Source: Phlebopus portentosus (taxonomy: Eukaryota > Basidiomycota > Agaricomycetes > Boletales > Boletinellaceae). From it: a stretch of DNA of 64,000 nucleotides. Below the pieces are notes generated by a model. It saw only the letters and a list, made by a program, of their open reading frames with translations. It was not told the DNA's origin and did no database searches. Position 1 is the first letter of the stretch. The number at the start of each line of letters is the position of its first letter. Positions 46,790 to 55,808 of the stretch are shown here, piece by piece. The position numbers and the translations under genes were made by a program. The stretch spans positions 1,736,001 to 1,800,000 of the forward strand of contig JAYXKI010000007.1 of the NCBI GenBank assembly GCA_037892935.1, given 5' to 3'.

Positions 46790-47994
46790 GCATTGTTGAG
46801 TGGGACAAGTGTGGAATGAGTCCTAATGACATTGTTACAAAACTGAAGATTCACTGTACTACTGTCCTCCATGTCATCAAACAGTTTATCAATTTCCCTG
46901 ACTACTACTATGTACAGCCCAAGATAGGCTGCTCTCATCTTTTGGATGACCGAGATGCCCATGTTGCTGCTAGAATGATTGCCAGGAATGAGGCTTCTAA
47001 TGCTGTTGAGGTGTAGAAGAAAGGATTCAAAGATGTGTTATCTCGAACTGTCCAACGTGCTTTGTTTCAGCAAGGACTGGTCTGCCGTGTACAAAAACAA
47101 AAGCCCTACCTTGACAAGGCCAAGAAAGAGGCCAGGAGACAATGGGCAATGACACATGCCAATTGGATAGTGGAGAATTGAAAGAGGGTAGTTTTTTTAG
47201 ATGAGTTGAAATTCCAGCTGTTCAAGTCAGATAGCTGTGAATACTGCTATATAGTGCCTGGAAAGGCCTATGATGCAAAGAACACTAAGAAAATGGTCAA
47301 ACATAGGGGTGGGCATGTCATAGTATAGGAGTGCGTAACGTCAAAAGGTATGAGAGAGATTCATTGCATCATTGGAAATATGGATGCATCTGAATACATC
47401 AAAATTCTTGATAAGAGCTTACCTAAGTCTCTCAGGAAGCATGGCCTGAAGTTGACAGGGCAATATGGGATGGTATTCATTTCAATAAGATAATAATCTA
47501 AAACACTGGTCTAAAAAAGTGGAAGCATAGTTCAAGAAGAAAAGAATCCATCAACTCACATGGCCATCATTTAGCCCAGATATAAATATCATAGAGCATG
47601 TCTGGGACCAATTGGACTATCTCATACGTGCATGCAACTGTCTGCTATGCAATCTTGAAGAGTTATGGCAGGCTTTGTAGGAGGAATGGGCCAACTTCCC
47701 AAAGTACTCATTGGACACACTCTTCAAGAGCATGCCCCATTGTATAGCTGCTCTTCTGAAAGTCCATAGTGGCCATACAAAGTACTAACTTACAGGTAAG
47801 TGATAGCTTTACTCTGTGAATTTTTCTGACCTTATCTTTCTTATAGACATGTAACATCAAAAGTACTGCACAGCATTTTTCCCCTTTCTTCCTGAATATT
47901 AAATCGCCACTCCATTTCTTTCAAATTTTGATACCTTTTCATTTAATGGCATATCTTACAGTACATAACTCAGTAGCTATAATAAAATTTGGAT
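46790..47994 (+). pseudogene. Tc1/mariner-type transposase relic 2
   Basis: Translation shows a helix-turn-helix-like lead (MSPNDIVTKLKIHCTTVLHV), DRDAHVAARMIARNEA, then VVFLDELKFQLFKSD (first catalytic Asp, about 47210) and MDASEYIKILDKSLP. A frameshift around 47480 damages the second Asp region. Then PDINIIEHVWDQLDYLI (third acidic residue, about 47590), LEELWQALQEEWANFP, and a C-terminal GHTKY. These are hallmarks of the Tc1/mariner transposase. The 5' end is missing at the lone LTR. The 3' non-coding tail is split by B1 and ends near 54727. Confidence 0.8.
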
Positions 47995-47999
47995 GATTC

Positions 48000-48464
48000 T
48001 GTTAGGCGGACGGCTCAAGGACTGAGTCGAGGCAGGCCAACACAACAACAAACAAGCGTGAATGAGATAATCCCAAACACGTCGCTCAGGTCAAGACAGC
48101 TAAGACAAGGCTTAAGTCCAGACCGTCGAACGCTAGGTCGCAGTGAAGGTAAGTAGAATTCAGCAAACTAATAATACAAGAGTAGATACCTAGGTCGCAG
48201 TGAAGGTAAGTAGAATAGAAAGACAAGGAACGAAAGAGTCAAACTATCTACTTATATAGACTTTGAGCGCGGGAAAGGTCTACTCTAATAGGAAGTCACA
48301 TGACAAGGAATGGGATGATTAGTAAGCGTGATAGAACATTGTGGAAAGTTCCGGCAAAAGGATGAGTAAGCGCATAAGAAAAATAAAAGAAAAGAAAAAA
48401 GAAAAAGAATATTAAAATAAATGATGACGTCAGAAAAGAAAAGGAAAATGTTCAAGTCCTTACA
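48000..48464 (-). repeat. 3' LTR of B1
   Basis: Ends TGTTAGG and CCTTACA on the plus strand. A 27-bp segment beginning CTAGGTCGCAGTGAAGG occurs twice (48133-48159 and 48190-48216). The neighbouring CACCCCCCC (48466-48474), complement of a G-run, is the polypurine tract, so this is the 3' LTR of the minus-strand element. Confidence 0.97.
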
Positions 48465-51400
48465 TCACCCCCCCTTCAAGGTTGGGCGTCCCGACCAACC
48501 ACATAAGCCTTCTGAGGACGTGAACTTGTACAGCGCTCGCAGGCTTTGTCGAGGTATCATTAACTTCCTTGGAGCTCCAGGATGTTTGCGGTAGAATTCT
48601 TGAATTGACTCCTGCGCATTATCCTTGACGTCGGATTCTGGCTGCCAAGTCGCTTCCTCATATCCAACCCACTTGACCAAGAATTGGAGCTTGCCTCGAT
48701 GCAGACGCGAGTCGAGTATTCCTTCAACCTCGTACTCTTCCTGCTCATCAATGATCACTGGCGGTGGTGGAGGTGGTTTCTTCTGCGATTCAAAGGACGG
48801 TTGGACGGCTGGTTTGAGTAAGATCTCATTGAAAACTGGATGAACCTTCTTCCAGGTCTTCGGTAGTTTGAGTCTGTATGCGCTTGCGCCAACCTTTTCC
48901 ACTACCTCGAAGGGACCGAACCATTTATCATCCATCTTCTTCGTCGGTCGGATCGTCTTGATATTTCGTCCATCTAAGAAGACTTTCTGCCCTGCCTCAT
49001 AGGTAATGGACTTCCCAGCATGGCGGTCGTAGAAACGCTTCATGTCTTCGTTTGCTTGGGTTAGGTTACCTTGAGCGAGTTCGTGCACCTCCTTGACATG
49101 TTTGGCAAATTCTTCTGCTGACAGGTTCGATGATGCCGTTCCAACCCCCATGAAGTCTAAGGGGTGCATTCCCGTATTGACAAAGAAGGGAGATAGCTTC
49201 GTCGCTGAATGTTCACGATTGTTGTATGCGAATTCTGCGAGAGCCAGCCAGTCGGCCCAGTCCGACTGCCGATGGTTGACGTATAGCCGCAGGTATTGTT
49301 CTAGTTCCTGATTAACCCGCTCTGTCTGTCCGTCAGTTTGTGGGTGATACGCTGTCGATGGGTTGCCTTCAATGTGGAGGAGCTTGTACAACTCCTTCAT
49401 CATCTTTGCATCGAATTGCACCCCTCGGTCATGAATGATCTTCCGTGGTAGTCCGTGTAATCGGAAGACGTGGTCTCTGTAGATCCTAGCCATGCCTTCC
49501 GCCGTTAACTTTGTCGTTGTTGGAATTGCATAGATTTGTTTGCTAAAGCGATCGACCACTACGCAAATCGTATTGAACCCATTCGATTCTGGCAACTCTC
49601 CGATTAGGTCGACCGTGACAATCTGCCATGGCGCCTCCGGCACCTCATTAGGGTGCAAAACCTTTGCTCTCGTTGTCCTTAGAGCCTTCGTCCGCTGACA
49701 ACGATCACACCCCCGCACGTACACCTGCACATCCGCACTCATCCTCGGCCACCAGTACCTGCGTGCTATCAGCTGGATCGTCTTTGTTGCTCCTGGATGT
49801 CCTGCCAGGGTCGAGTCGTGGTGTTCCTTCATGACGTCCTCTCTGATGCTCACGGGTACATATAGTCGGCGGCCCTTTCTCCACATGTCCCCTCTCTTCT
49901 CGACATCCTTCGGCCTCACTCCCTCGTCCTCTTGTCTCTGCGCTTCCACGACCTTTTCAACGAGTACTTCTCTTGACGTCTGAACCATTCCTCTAACCAG
50001 CCATTCCTTCTTGATGAAAGTCACGTTCTCATTATCGCGCTCGCCCTTGTCATAATCCGCCCGGCGTGACAACAGATCAGCTTTTCCCAACGTCTTTCCG
50101 GGTTTATGGACTAGCGTGAAATCGAACTCAGCTAAATCGAGTCGCCAACGAGCTTGTCGACGATTTAACTTCTGCGGCGATCGGAAGTACGTTAGATTTG
50201 CATGGTCTGTCCATACCTCAAAAGGTTGGTTAGCTCCCTGGAGATATTGTCGCCATTCCTTTAGGGCTTGAACGATGGCGAGCATTTCCTTGTCGTAAAT
50301 CTCATAGTTTCGCTCTGCCTCTAGGAATGTTGACGACCGATAAGCGATCACCTTCCATTTACCGTCTTGTTTCTGGAGAAGGACTCCACCAGTCGCAAAG
50401 TCCGACGCATCTGCTTCTACACGGAAAGGGTCCTCGTTGTTGGGTATCGCTAACACGGGAGGACTACTCAAACGACGCTTCAATTCCTCAAATGCTGCCT
50501 GCTCATCTTCGCCCCATTTCCATTCCACCTTACCCGTTAGGGTAGTCAAGGGTTTGACGACTGAACTGTAATCCTTAACGAAACGTCGCAACCAATTCCC
50601 TAGTCCCAGGAATTGTTGCAGTTCGTGGACGTTCCTTGGAACTGGCCAGTCCTGTACTGCCGCTGTCTTCTTGGGATCCATTCGAACTTCGCCATTGCCA
50701 ATAATGTGTCCGAGGTACTTGACTGTATCAACTTCGAACTCGCACTTCTGCGGCTTTAGGAAAAGTCCGTTTTGGCGAAGGATCTCAAAGACTCGTTTGG
50801 TGCGTCTGCGATGTTCTTCTAGATTATTCGAGAAGATGAGAATGTCATCGAGGTAAATGATGACGATACCCTCATGAATTAGCTCCTGAAAGATGTCATT
50901 CATAAAGCCTTGGAACGTCGCTGGCGCATTACACAAGCCGAAGAACATGACTGTGGGTTCGAATAAGCCTAGATTTGTCCGGAACGCTGCCTTCCACTCG
51001 TCTCCTTCGCGAATCCGGATGTTGTAGTATCCCCAACGAACGTCGAGCTTCGTGATGTACCTTGCATCCTTAACCTTGTCGATGAGCTCATTTATCAGCG
51101 GCAACAGGTATTTGTTCTTGACCGTTCCTTCATTGAGCTTTCGATAGTCTTGGATTGCTCGTAAGCTCCCATCCTCTTTCTTGATAAAGAAGAATGGTGA
51201 CGCCATTGGAGACTTCGACTGTCGGATACGTCCTGACGCTAGGTTTTCCTCAATGAACTCCCTCATCGCTTCTTGTTCTTTTGGTGATAACGGGTAAACC
51301 TTGCAGTCACTGGGTTTGAAATCCGGTTTCAGGTCAATAGCGTGGTCCCACGTTCGGTGGTTTGGTAAGCGTTCGAATGATTCCTCACTAAAGACGTCGG

Positions 51401-52289
51401 CGTATTCCTCCAGGTAAGGTGGCCATTTTGCCGCTTCCTTCATCCGCACATTCCTCACGAACTCTTCATCTATCTCCTCGCTCGACAGTGGCGACTCACA
51501 TTCGTCAGGGCAACGAGTGAACTTAACTGTTCCTAACCTCCAATCAATCTCAGGATTATACTTCGTTAACCAGTCATGTCCGAGGAAGATGTTGCTTGAC
51601 GCTAAGGATGTCACTGCCAGTCGAATCTCTTCCTCGTGTTTCCCAAAGAACATTCGTACGACTACGTATTCCTTGATCAATCCAGCCTCGTTGCTTGTTC
51701 CGTCAGCATTGAAGACTGGTCTAGGCCGAATGTACCTTTGGGTGGGGAAACCATATCGTTTGACAAAACCTTCATCGATGCATGAGCTCGTGCACCCTGA
51801 GTCGATCAGTGCATGAGCATCAATGAAGTTTTCCTCTTCGAGTAGGGGGTTTGACAAGTCTACTTCATCATCACCTGCTACCTTTGGGTGTACGATGCTA
51901 ACGAAGGCGTCTAACTCCTTTCCTCCCGCCCGTCGCACGAACTGATCTGCGTCCACAATGCCCTCGCGCCATACCTCAGCCGCGCGTCTGCCTACTACAT
52001 CCCACACTGCTTCAGTAACGTTCGCCTGAGCAACAACGTTCTCGCGGTAAGGTGCTTCCGCCACAACCTCATCTTTTATAGCGGTTTGATTCCGCTCTTC
52101 CTCTTTCAATTCGCCTGCTTGCGCATCTGTTCTTCTGACAAATAAATCTTCATAGACTTCGAAGTCATCGTTGTCATCTTCAGATTCATCTGGCAGTACG
52201 TCGGTAAGGATCTTTCGAAGGATGAAACCGTCACTGGTATTCGCATCTTGATATTGTACAACAGGACGATTATATTTTAACGAGTCCAA
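48465..52289 (-). CDS. Pol polyprotein of B1: protease, RT, RNase H, integrase, chromodomain
   Basis: Expected to be made as a Gag-Pol fusion. The frame opens upstream of the stated first codon (a TTG) and is continuous with a -1 shift from gag. Rough residue positions: protease DSG in HALIDSGCTSSC (160), RT 340-520 with YLDD (480) and FFGLCNAPATFQ, RNase H 610-720 with EADASDFATGG and DKEMLAI, integrase HHCC (HHDSTLAGHPGATKT to CDRCQ, 820-865), and core Asp in TVDLIG, Asp in IHDRGVQF and Glu in DGQTERVNQE (about 895, 953, 990). The chromodomain has YEVEGILDSRLHRG..QFLVKWVGYEEATW (1180-1230). All catalytic residues I can check are present. The stop abuts the 3' LTR. Confidence 0.95.
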   Translation of the reverse strand: MDSLKYNRPVVQYQDANTSDGFILRKILTDVLPDESEDDNDDFEVYEDLFVRRTDAQAGELKEEERNQTAIKDEVVAEAPYRENVVAQANVTEAVWDVVGRRAAEVWREGIVDADQFVRRAGGKELDAFVSIVHPKVAGDDEVDLSNPLLEEENFIDAHALIDSGCTSSCIDEGFVKRYGFPTQRYIRPRPVFNADGTSNEAGLIKEYVVVRMFFGKHEEEIRLAVTSLASSNIFLGHDWLTKYNPEIDWRLGTVKFTRCPDECESPLSSEEIDEEFVRNVRMKEAAKWPPYLEEYADVFSEESFERLPNHRTWDHAIDLKPDFKPSDCKVYPLSPKEQEAMREFIEENLASGRIRQSKSPMASPFFFIKKEDGSLRAIQDYRKLNEGTVKNKYLLPLINELIDKVKDARYITKLDVRWGYYNIRIREGDEWKAAFRTNLGLFEPTVMFFGLCNAPATFQGFMNDIFQELIHEGIVIIYLDDILIFSNNLEEHRRRTKRVFEILRQNGLFLKPQKCEFEVDTVKYLGHIIGNGEVRMDPKKTAAVQDWPVPRNVHELQQFLGLGNWLRRFVKDYSSVVKPLTTLTGKVEWKWGEDEQAAFEELKRRLSSPPVLAIPNNEDPFRVEADASDFATGGVLLQKQDGKWKVIAYRSSTFLEAERNYEIYDKEMLAIVQALKEWRQYLQGANQPFEVWTDHANLTYFRSPQKLNRRQARWRLDLAEFDFTLVHKPGKTLGKADLLSRRADYDKGERDNENVTFIKKEWLVRGMVQTSREVLVEKVVEAQRQEDEGVRPKDVEKRGDMWRKGRRLYVPVSIREDVMKEHHDSTLAGHPGATKTIQLIARRYWWPRMSADVQVYVRGCDRCQRTKALRTTRAKVLHPNEVPEAPWQIVTVDLIGELPESNGFNTICVVVDRFSKQIYAIPTTTKLTAEGMARIYRDHVFRLHGLPRKIIHDRGVQFDAKMMKELYKLLHIEGNPSTAYHPQTDGQTERVNQELEQYLRLYVNHRQSDWADWLALAEFAYNNREHSATKLSPFFVNTGMHPLDFMGVGTASSNLSAEEFAKHVKEVHELAQGNLTQANEDMKRFYDRHAGKSITYEAGQKVFLDGRNIKTIRPTKKMDDKWFGPFEVVEKVGASAYRLKLPKTWKKVHPVFNEILLKPAVQPSFESQKKPPPPPPVIIDEQEEYEVEGILDSRLHRGKLQFLVKWVGYEEATWQPESDVKDNAQESIQEFYRKHPGAPRKLMIPRQSLRALYKFTSSEGLCGWSGRPTLKGG

Positions 52290-52312
52290 CGAAAAGAGAC
52301 CTTTAGGAGACC

Positions 52313-52355
52313 GACCAGTCGTTCCGACGTCTACGCCTGGTCTTCTAGAAAACCC
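52313..52355 (-). promoter_or_regulatory. Predicted -1 ribosomal frameshift site joining gag and pol
   Basis: In the gag frame the bases read G GGT TTT (52355-52349), the canonical X XXY YYZ form GGGUUUU, 16 nt before the gag stop (52333-52331). The -1 frame has a TGA just upstream of this heptamer and is open from it into pol. After a 6-nt spacer (CTAGAA), GACCA (52342 on) can pair with TGGTC (ending 52313), with an inner GTCG-GAA-CGAC hairpin. Spacing fits known -1 sites. Not tested. Confidence 0.7.
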
Positions 52356-53776
52356 TCACCGTCCACTAACTCTTCCAGCTCAGTGGGCACCGCTCGGACC
52401 TCGACCTCTTCGAAGGAGGATTCCTTCGCTTGACCGAGTTCTTCGAGGAGCGCTTCTCTGTCTTCTGGAACAAAGGCTGCGATGATGGCACGTATCGCTT
52501 CCTGGCCTCGCGGGCATTCCCTGATGTAGTGGCCCACCTGACCGCACTTGTAACAAGCACGTGTACGACGCGCCTGGTTCATCATCACGTCCATTGGCTG
52601 TCCTAAGCCTCCATACGTCACTCCCGTTGCGTCACGACGATCTTGGGCAGGGGGCACAAAGGGACGAGCCGCTTGTTGAGGCGGCACCGGTCGTCGCAGT
52701 GGTGGTACTGGAGCCGGCTTCGTCATAGTCGAGTTTGTCGCCTTTCGCCGTCGTTCGGCCATCAGATCCCTGATTTGGCGTTCAACCCTGTCGACTTTGA
52801 CGGCGGCCTTCTTGAACTCTTCGTACGACGTCGGTTCATTAGGCAATCTCATGACGCCTTCGACAACCTTGGGGTTTAGTGCCCTCTTCAGGTGACTCAT
52901 CAACCATTCGTCATGCGCTTCCGTCGCTAGACCAGCGTCCACTCGACAGATGTCGAACTTGTTGAAGAACTCATCGGCGTTGAGGTCTCCTTGGTACATC
53001 GCATCAAGTCGTTCGAAAGCTTTCTGAGACCTGGCGGGGTCGTCGAATGAAGTGTCCAGCTTCTTTAAGAAGGCGTCCCAGGTGTCCGTGAACGTCAAGT
53101 TGCCATCTGCATCGACTGCTCCACTGGTGTAACTCTCCGCCCAGTGAGCCGCGGCACCACTCTTCATGTACGACAGGGCGAACATAATCTTACTCTTGTT
53201 CATCCTGAACTCTGACTCAGATGCGTAGATGTAGAGGCGCAGCTCTCGCTTGAAGTCCACATAATCGTGTTCGCCATCAAAGTCTCTTGGTTTAGCGACG
53301 TGGACCTTCTTCGACACCTTTGATCCTTGGTTTGCACCTTCACCTGCAGCTTGGAGCGCTAGTGCGACCGCCGTTGCGAGATCAGTCATCGCTTCCTTCG
53401 ACAATGACATCTCGTGTTCTTCTTCTTCTTCTTCGTCTTCTTCACTCGGTATAAGCGGCGCTGGTTCTCGGAACTTTCCAAACGCCGGAGAAGGCTCGAC
53501 AGTGGGGGCCAACGCTTGGGTGGTCGAACCCGATGGTTCTGGTAAGGGGGCCGTTGGTTGCGTCGGAGTAGGAGGTGAGGGCTCGTCTACGTCGCCTTCT
53601 TGTTTCACTCTCCAGTGGATGGACCTTCCTTCCCTCTGGGAGTACCACCTCTTGGCAGTCTCGTCCCACCAGGCGCCGAAGACTTGGTTTCCTGCTTTGA
53701 CGATATAATGTCCTCGCGAGGCGCTCCACCTAGAGTTCGCAGGGAGGGCCGCTCGTTGCTCGTCAGTTAGCTCCAC
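52331..53776 (-). CDS. Gag polyprotein of B1
   Basis: Structural protein of the virus-like particle; 481 codons from the annotated first codon. An N-terminal conserved part (ELTDEQRAALPANSRW to WYSQREG) is also seen in B2. It is followed by a Pro/Ser/acidic linker with a Glu run (residues about 110-125). The capsid-like region of the retrotransposon gag type has WDAFLKKLDTSFDDPARSQK and ADEFFNKFDICR (about 230-330). A CCHC zinc knuckle CYKCGQVGHYIREC lies near residue 405, with an acidic C-terminus. The first codon listed is GTG. The frame stays open about 30 codons upstream without an ATG, so the true start may be non-AUG or reached by splicing. Confidence 0.9.
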   Translation of the reverse strand: MELTDEQRAALPANSRWSASRGHYIVKAGNQVFGAWWDETAKRWYSQREGRSIHWRVKQEGDVDEPSPPTPTQPTAPLPEPSGSTTQALAPTVEPSPAFGKFREPAPLIPSEEDEEEEEEHEMSLSKEAMTDLATAVALALQAAGEGANQGSKVSKKVHVAKPRDFDGEHDYVDFKRELRLYIYASESEFRMNKSKIMFALSYMKSGAAAHWAESYTSGAVDADGNLTFTDTWDAFLKKLDTSFDDPARSQKAFERLDAMYQGDLNADEFFNKFDICRVDAGLATEAHDEWLMSHLKRALNPKVVEGVMRLPNEPTSYEEFKKAAVKVDRVERQIRDLMAERRRKATNSTMTKPAPVPPLRRPVPPQQAARPFVPPAQDRRDATGVTYGGLGQPMDVMMNQARRTRACYKCGQVGHYIRECPRGQEAIRAIIAAFVPEDREALLEELGQAKESSFEEVEVRAVPTELEELVDGEGFLEDQA

Positions 53777-54192
53777 CTTGATAGGCTGGGGGTGGAACGG
53801 GGATCGGAATGCTGTTCGGGCGGGACCGACTTCGGATAACCGGCTCGTCTTTGAAATTGATGACTAAACGAAAGGCTCCGAGGTAGATAATGAAGGAGAT
53901 ACTTGTCGACGACTGGACTCTATGCGTTACCCACGAGAAGGTTTGATGGGAGTTCCAGAGAAGGGTGATTCGGAGCGCCACGGTGATGTGATTGGTTGAT
54001 ACTTCGGGTACTATCGGGTCACGTCGGAGTCAATCGGACTTCGACGGGCAAGATAGGGGTTTGTTGTCTGCACGGTAGGAACCGGGTTTCGTTCGATGTC
54101 GTCCTTCGAAGATATTCTTCAGGGGACACGTCACAGGCGAGCGCTCGACGACAACGGAATCGGGCGTGAGCCAGAGGTAGGTCTTTCTATTA
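53777..54192 (-). other. Leader of B1 between 5' LTR and gag
   Basis: No separate gene. The stretch has no in-frame ATG for gag. A pyrimidine-rich TTTCGTTTAG (element sense, near 53865) followed by a frame open into gag could be a 3' splice site, but no upstream exon is convincing. The first 11 bases next to the LTR are the primer-binding site. Confidence 0.5.
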
Positions 54193-54451
54193 TGTTAGGC
54201 GGACGGCTCAAGGACTGAGTCGAGGCAGGCCAACACAACAACAAACAAGCGTGAATGAGATAATCCCAAACACGTCGCTCAGGTCAAGACAGCTAAGACG
54301 AGGCTTAAGTCCAGACCGTCGAACGCTAGGTCGCAGTGAAGGTAAGTAGAATTCAGCAAACTAATAATACAAGAGTAGATACCTAGGTCGCAGTGAAGGT
54401 AAGTAGAATAGAAAGACAAGGAACGAAAGAGTCAAACTATCTACTTATATA
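54181..54451 (-). promoter_or_regulatory. Promoter, RNA start and self-priming site of B1 (inferred)
   Basis: Element sense: TATATAAG at 54451-54444, then GTCTTTCTATT starting at 54417, about 30 nt downstream. Next to the 5' LTR, AATAGAAAGAC (54191-54181) is its perfect 11-nt reverse complement. In Tf1-type elements the first 11 nt of the mRNA pair with the primer-binding site and prime reverse transcription. TATA spacing and pairing agree. No sequence complementary to a tRNA CCA end (TGG) starts there. Confidence 0.75.
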
Positions 54452-54657
54452 GACTTTGAGCGCGGGAAAGGTCTACTCTAATAGGAAGTCACATGACAAG
54501 GAATGGGATGATTAGTAAGCGTGATAGAACATTGTGGAAAGTTCCGGCAAAAGGATGAGTAAGCGCATAAGAAAAATAAAAGAAAAGAAAAAAGAAAAAG
54601 AATATTAAAATAAATGATGACATCAGAAAAGAAAAGGAAAATGTTCAAGTCCTTACA
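54193..54657 (-). repeat. 5' LTR of B1
   Basis: 465 bp, ends TGTTAGG and CCTTACA on the plus strand, followed by GATTC. Nearly identical to 48000-48464 (two differences). In element sense it contains the TATA box and predicted RNA start described for the promoter. Confidence 0.97.
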
Positions 54658-54727
54658 GATTCATCATCGTGCAATTTCATTGAAAAGATGGTGTGATGTG
54701 GCTGTACAACACTTTTGTCAGCTACTG
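54658..54727 (+). mobile_element. 3' end of Tc1/mariner relic 2 after B1
   Basis: GATTC and the following bases continue the AT-rich 3' tail broken at 47999. It ends ACAACACTTTTGTCAGCTACTGTA, whose complement starts TACAGTAGCTGACAAAAGT, similar to the end of relic 1 (TACAGTAAGTGATAAAAGT). This is the likely outer inverted repeat. Confidence 0.6.
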
Positions 54728-55124
54728 TAATAGTAGAGTGAAGTGGAGAAAGGTGGAGCAAGGTGGAGTAAAGTAGAGAGGAGATGAGTAAGAAATAGAA
54801 TGGAAAATGGATTATCTAGAAAGTATAAATAGCATTAGAAGTAGGCCCTCTTTCTCTCATATTTTGATCCTCTTAACATATAGTGATAGTATCCTAACAT
54901 GATTTATTATATACTTTGTACTACTATGCATCTTAGAAATCTCAATCTGCTCTTACTCGACCTTGTCTCTAAAAGCATCCCTAACTAGGACTGTGACTAG
55001 GAAAGTTAGTAAGGAGACTGTGTAGTACAGCTAAACATGGGTAGATAGATCACCTCTGCACAACATACCACTGCTTAGGCAAAAGGATCCAAATCAGTGT
55101 AACCCTGGACCTACACCTCTAACA
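54728..55124 (+). repeat. Truncated family A LTR (3' part)
   Basis: It matches A2 LTR positions of about 25900-26308, from GTAATAGTAGAG through the TATA-like region to CCTCTAACA. The first 1.17 kb of the LTR is missing where Tc1/mariner relic 2 ends. No internal family A sequence follows. Confidence 0.8.
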
Positions 55125-55808
55125 TCTTTGTTGTTATCCCTACTCTTATTCTGTGTGAACACCTGTGCTGTGCTACTATAACCAGAATATCCTTAGTGAA
55201 ATTCTGACAAGAGGCTTCCCTATCTTGTTAGAGGGAGGAAGAAAGAGAGGAGAGGGGTTGCTTAAAAAGTGATGAGAATAGTTAAAAGACACACACAAGA
55301 GAGCAATAGGCTCACCTTCTATAGCCTATATGACACAAAACATTCTCAGGGTAGTAAAGGATGGACTGGCACAAAGGAGCCAGGTTCACCACTGTGATAG
55401 GTGATATATGTAGATGGAGTTGTTAAGATGGTAAAAGGGGTGCTTTGATATCTCAGGGTACATCACTCTGGAATGATGGCTCTCCCCCCGAAGTGTAGAT
55501 TTTACCCTGCCTGCCTAAGGCCCTGAAGGACAGGCAGTTTATCCATTAGAGGGTAGGATACCACAGTGCTGAAGGGTAGAATGGGATTTTCTCGTAAGCA
55601 ATGGTGGTGGTTAGAGAGAGAGATGGATGTGTCGACCACAGAATCTCAACACAAAGGAACATAATGACGATGCAGGCACTCTACACGGTCATGACATCTT
55701 TGAAGTTCGTCCTTCAGACCTATAGTTTACTCGTAAAAACCATGAGAACGCAGTACACCCGTGATCATAAACGATATAATATCTAATAGAACAAACGGTG
55801 GCCCAAGC
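55125..55808. other. Downstream flank of the chitinase gene, no gene recognised
   Basis: No convincing ORF. A hairpin-capable stretch at 55510-55560 pairs TACCCT with AGGGTA and CTGCCTG with CAGGCAG. The part next to 55808 should hold the chitinase 3' UTR and polyadenylation signals, which I could not pinpoint. Confidence 0.4.

Larger units (their letters stand above)
48000..54657 (-). mobile_element. Young, apparently intact Gypsy family B element B1 (6,658 bp)
   Basis: The 465-bp LTRs at 48000-48464 and 54193-54657 differ at two positions only (48107 A versus 54300 G; 48429 G versus 54622 A), both CG/CA-type transitions. GATTC is duplicated at 47995-47999 and 54658-54662. Gag (481 codons) and pol (1,274 codons or more) are open, and the polypurine tract and primer-binding site are in place. 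The interrupted sequence is the 3' tail of Tc1/mariner relic 2. Chromovirus by domain order and C-terminal chromodomain. Likely a recent insertion and potentially still mobile. Confidence 0.96.
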
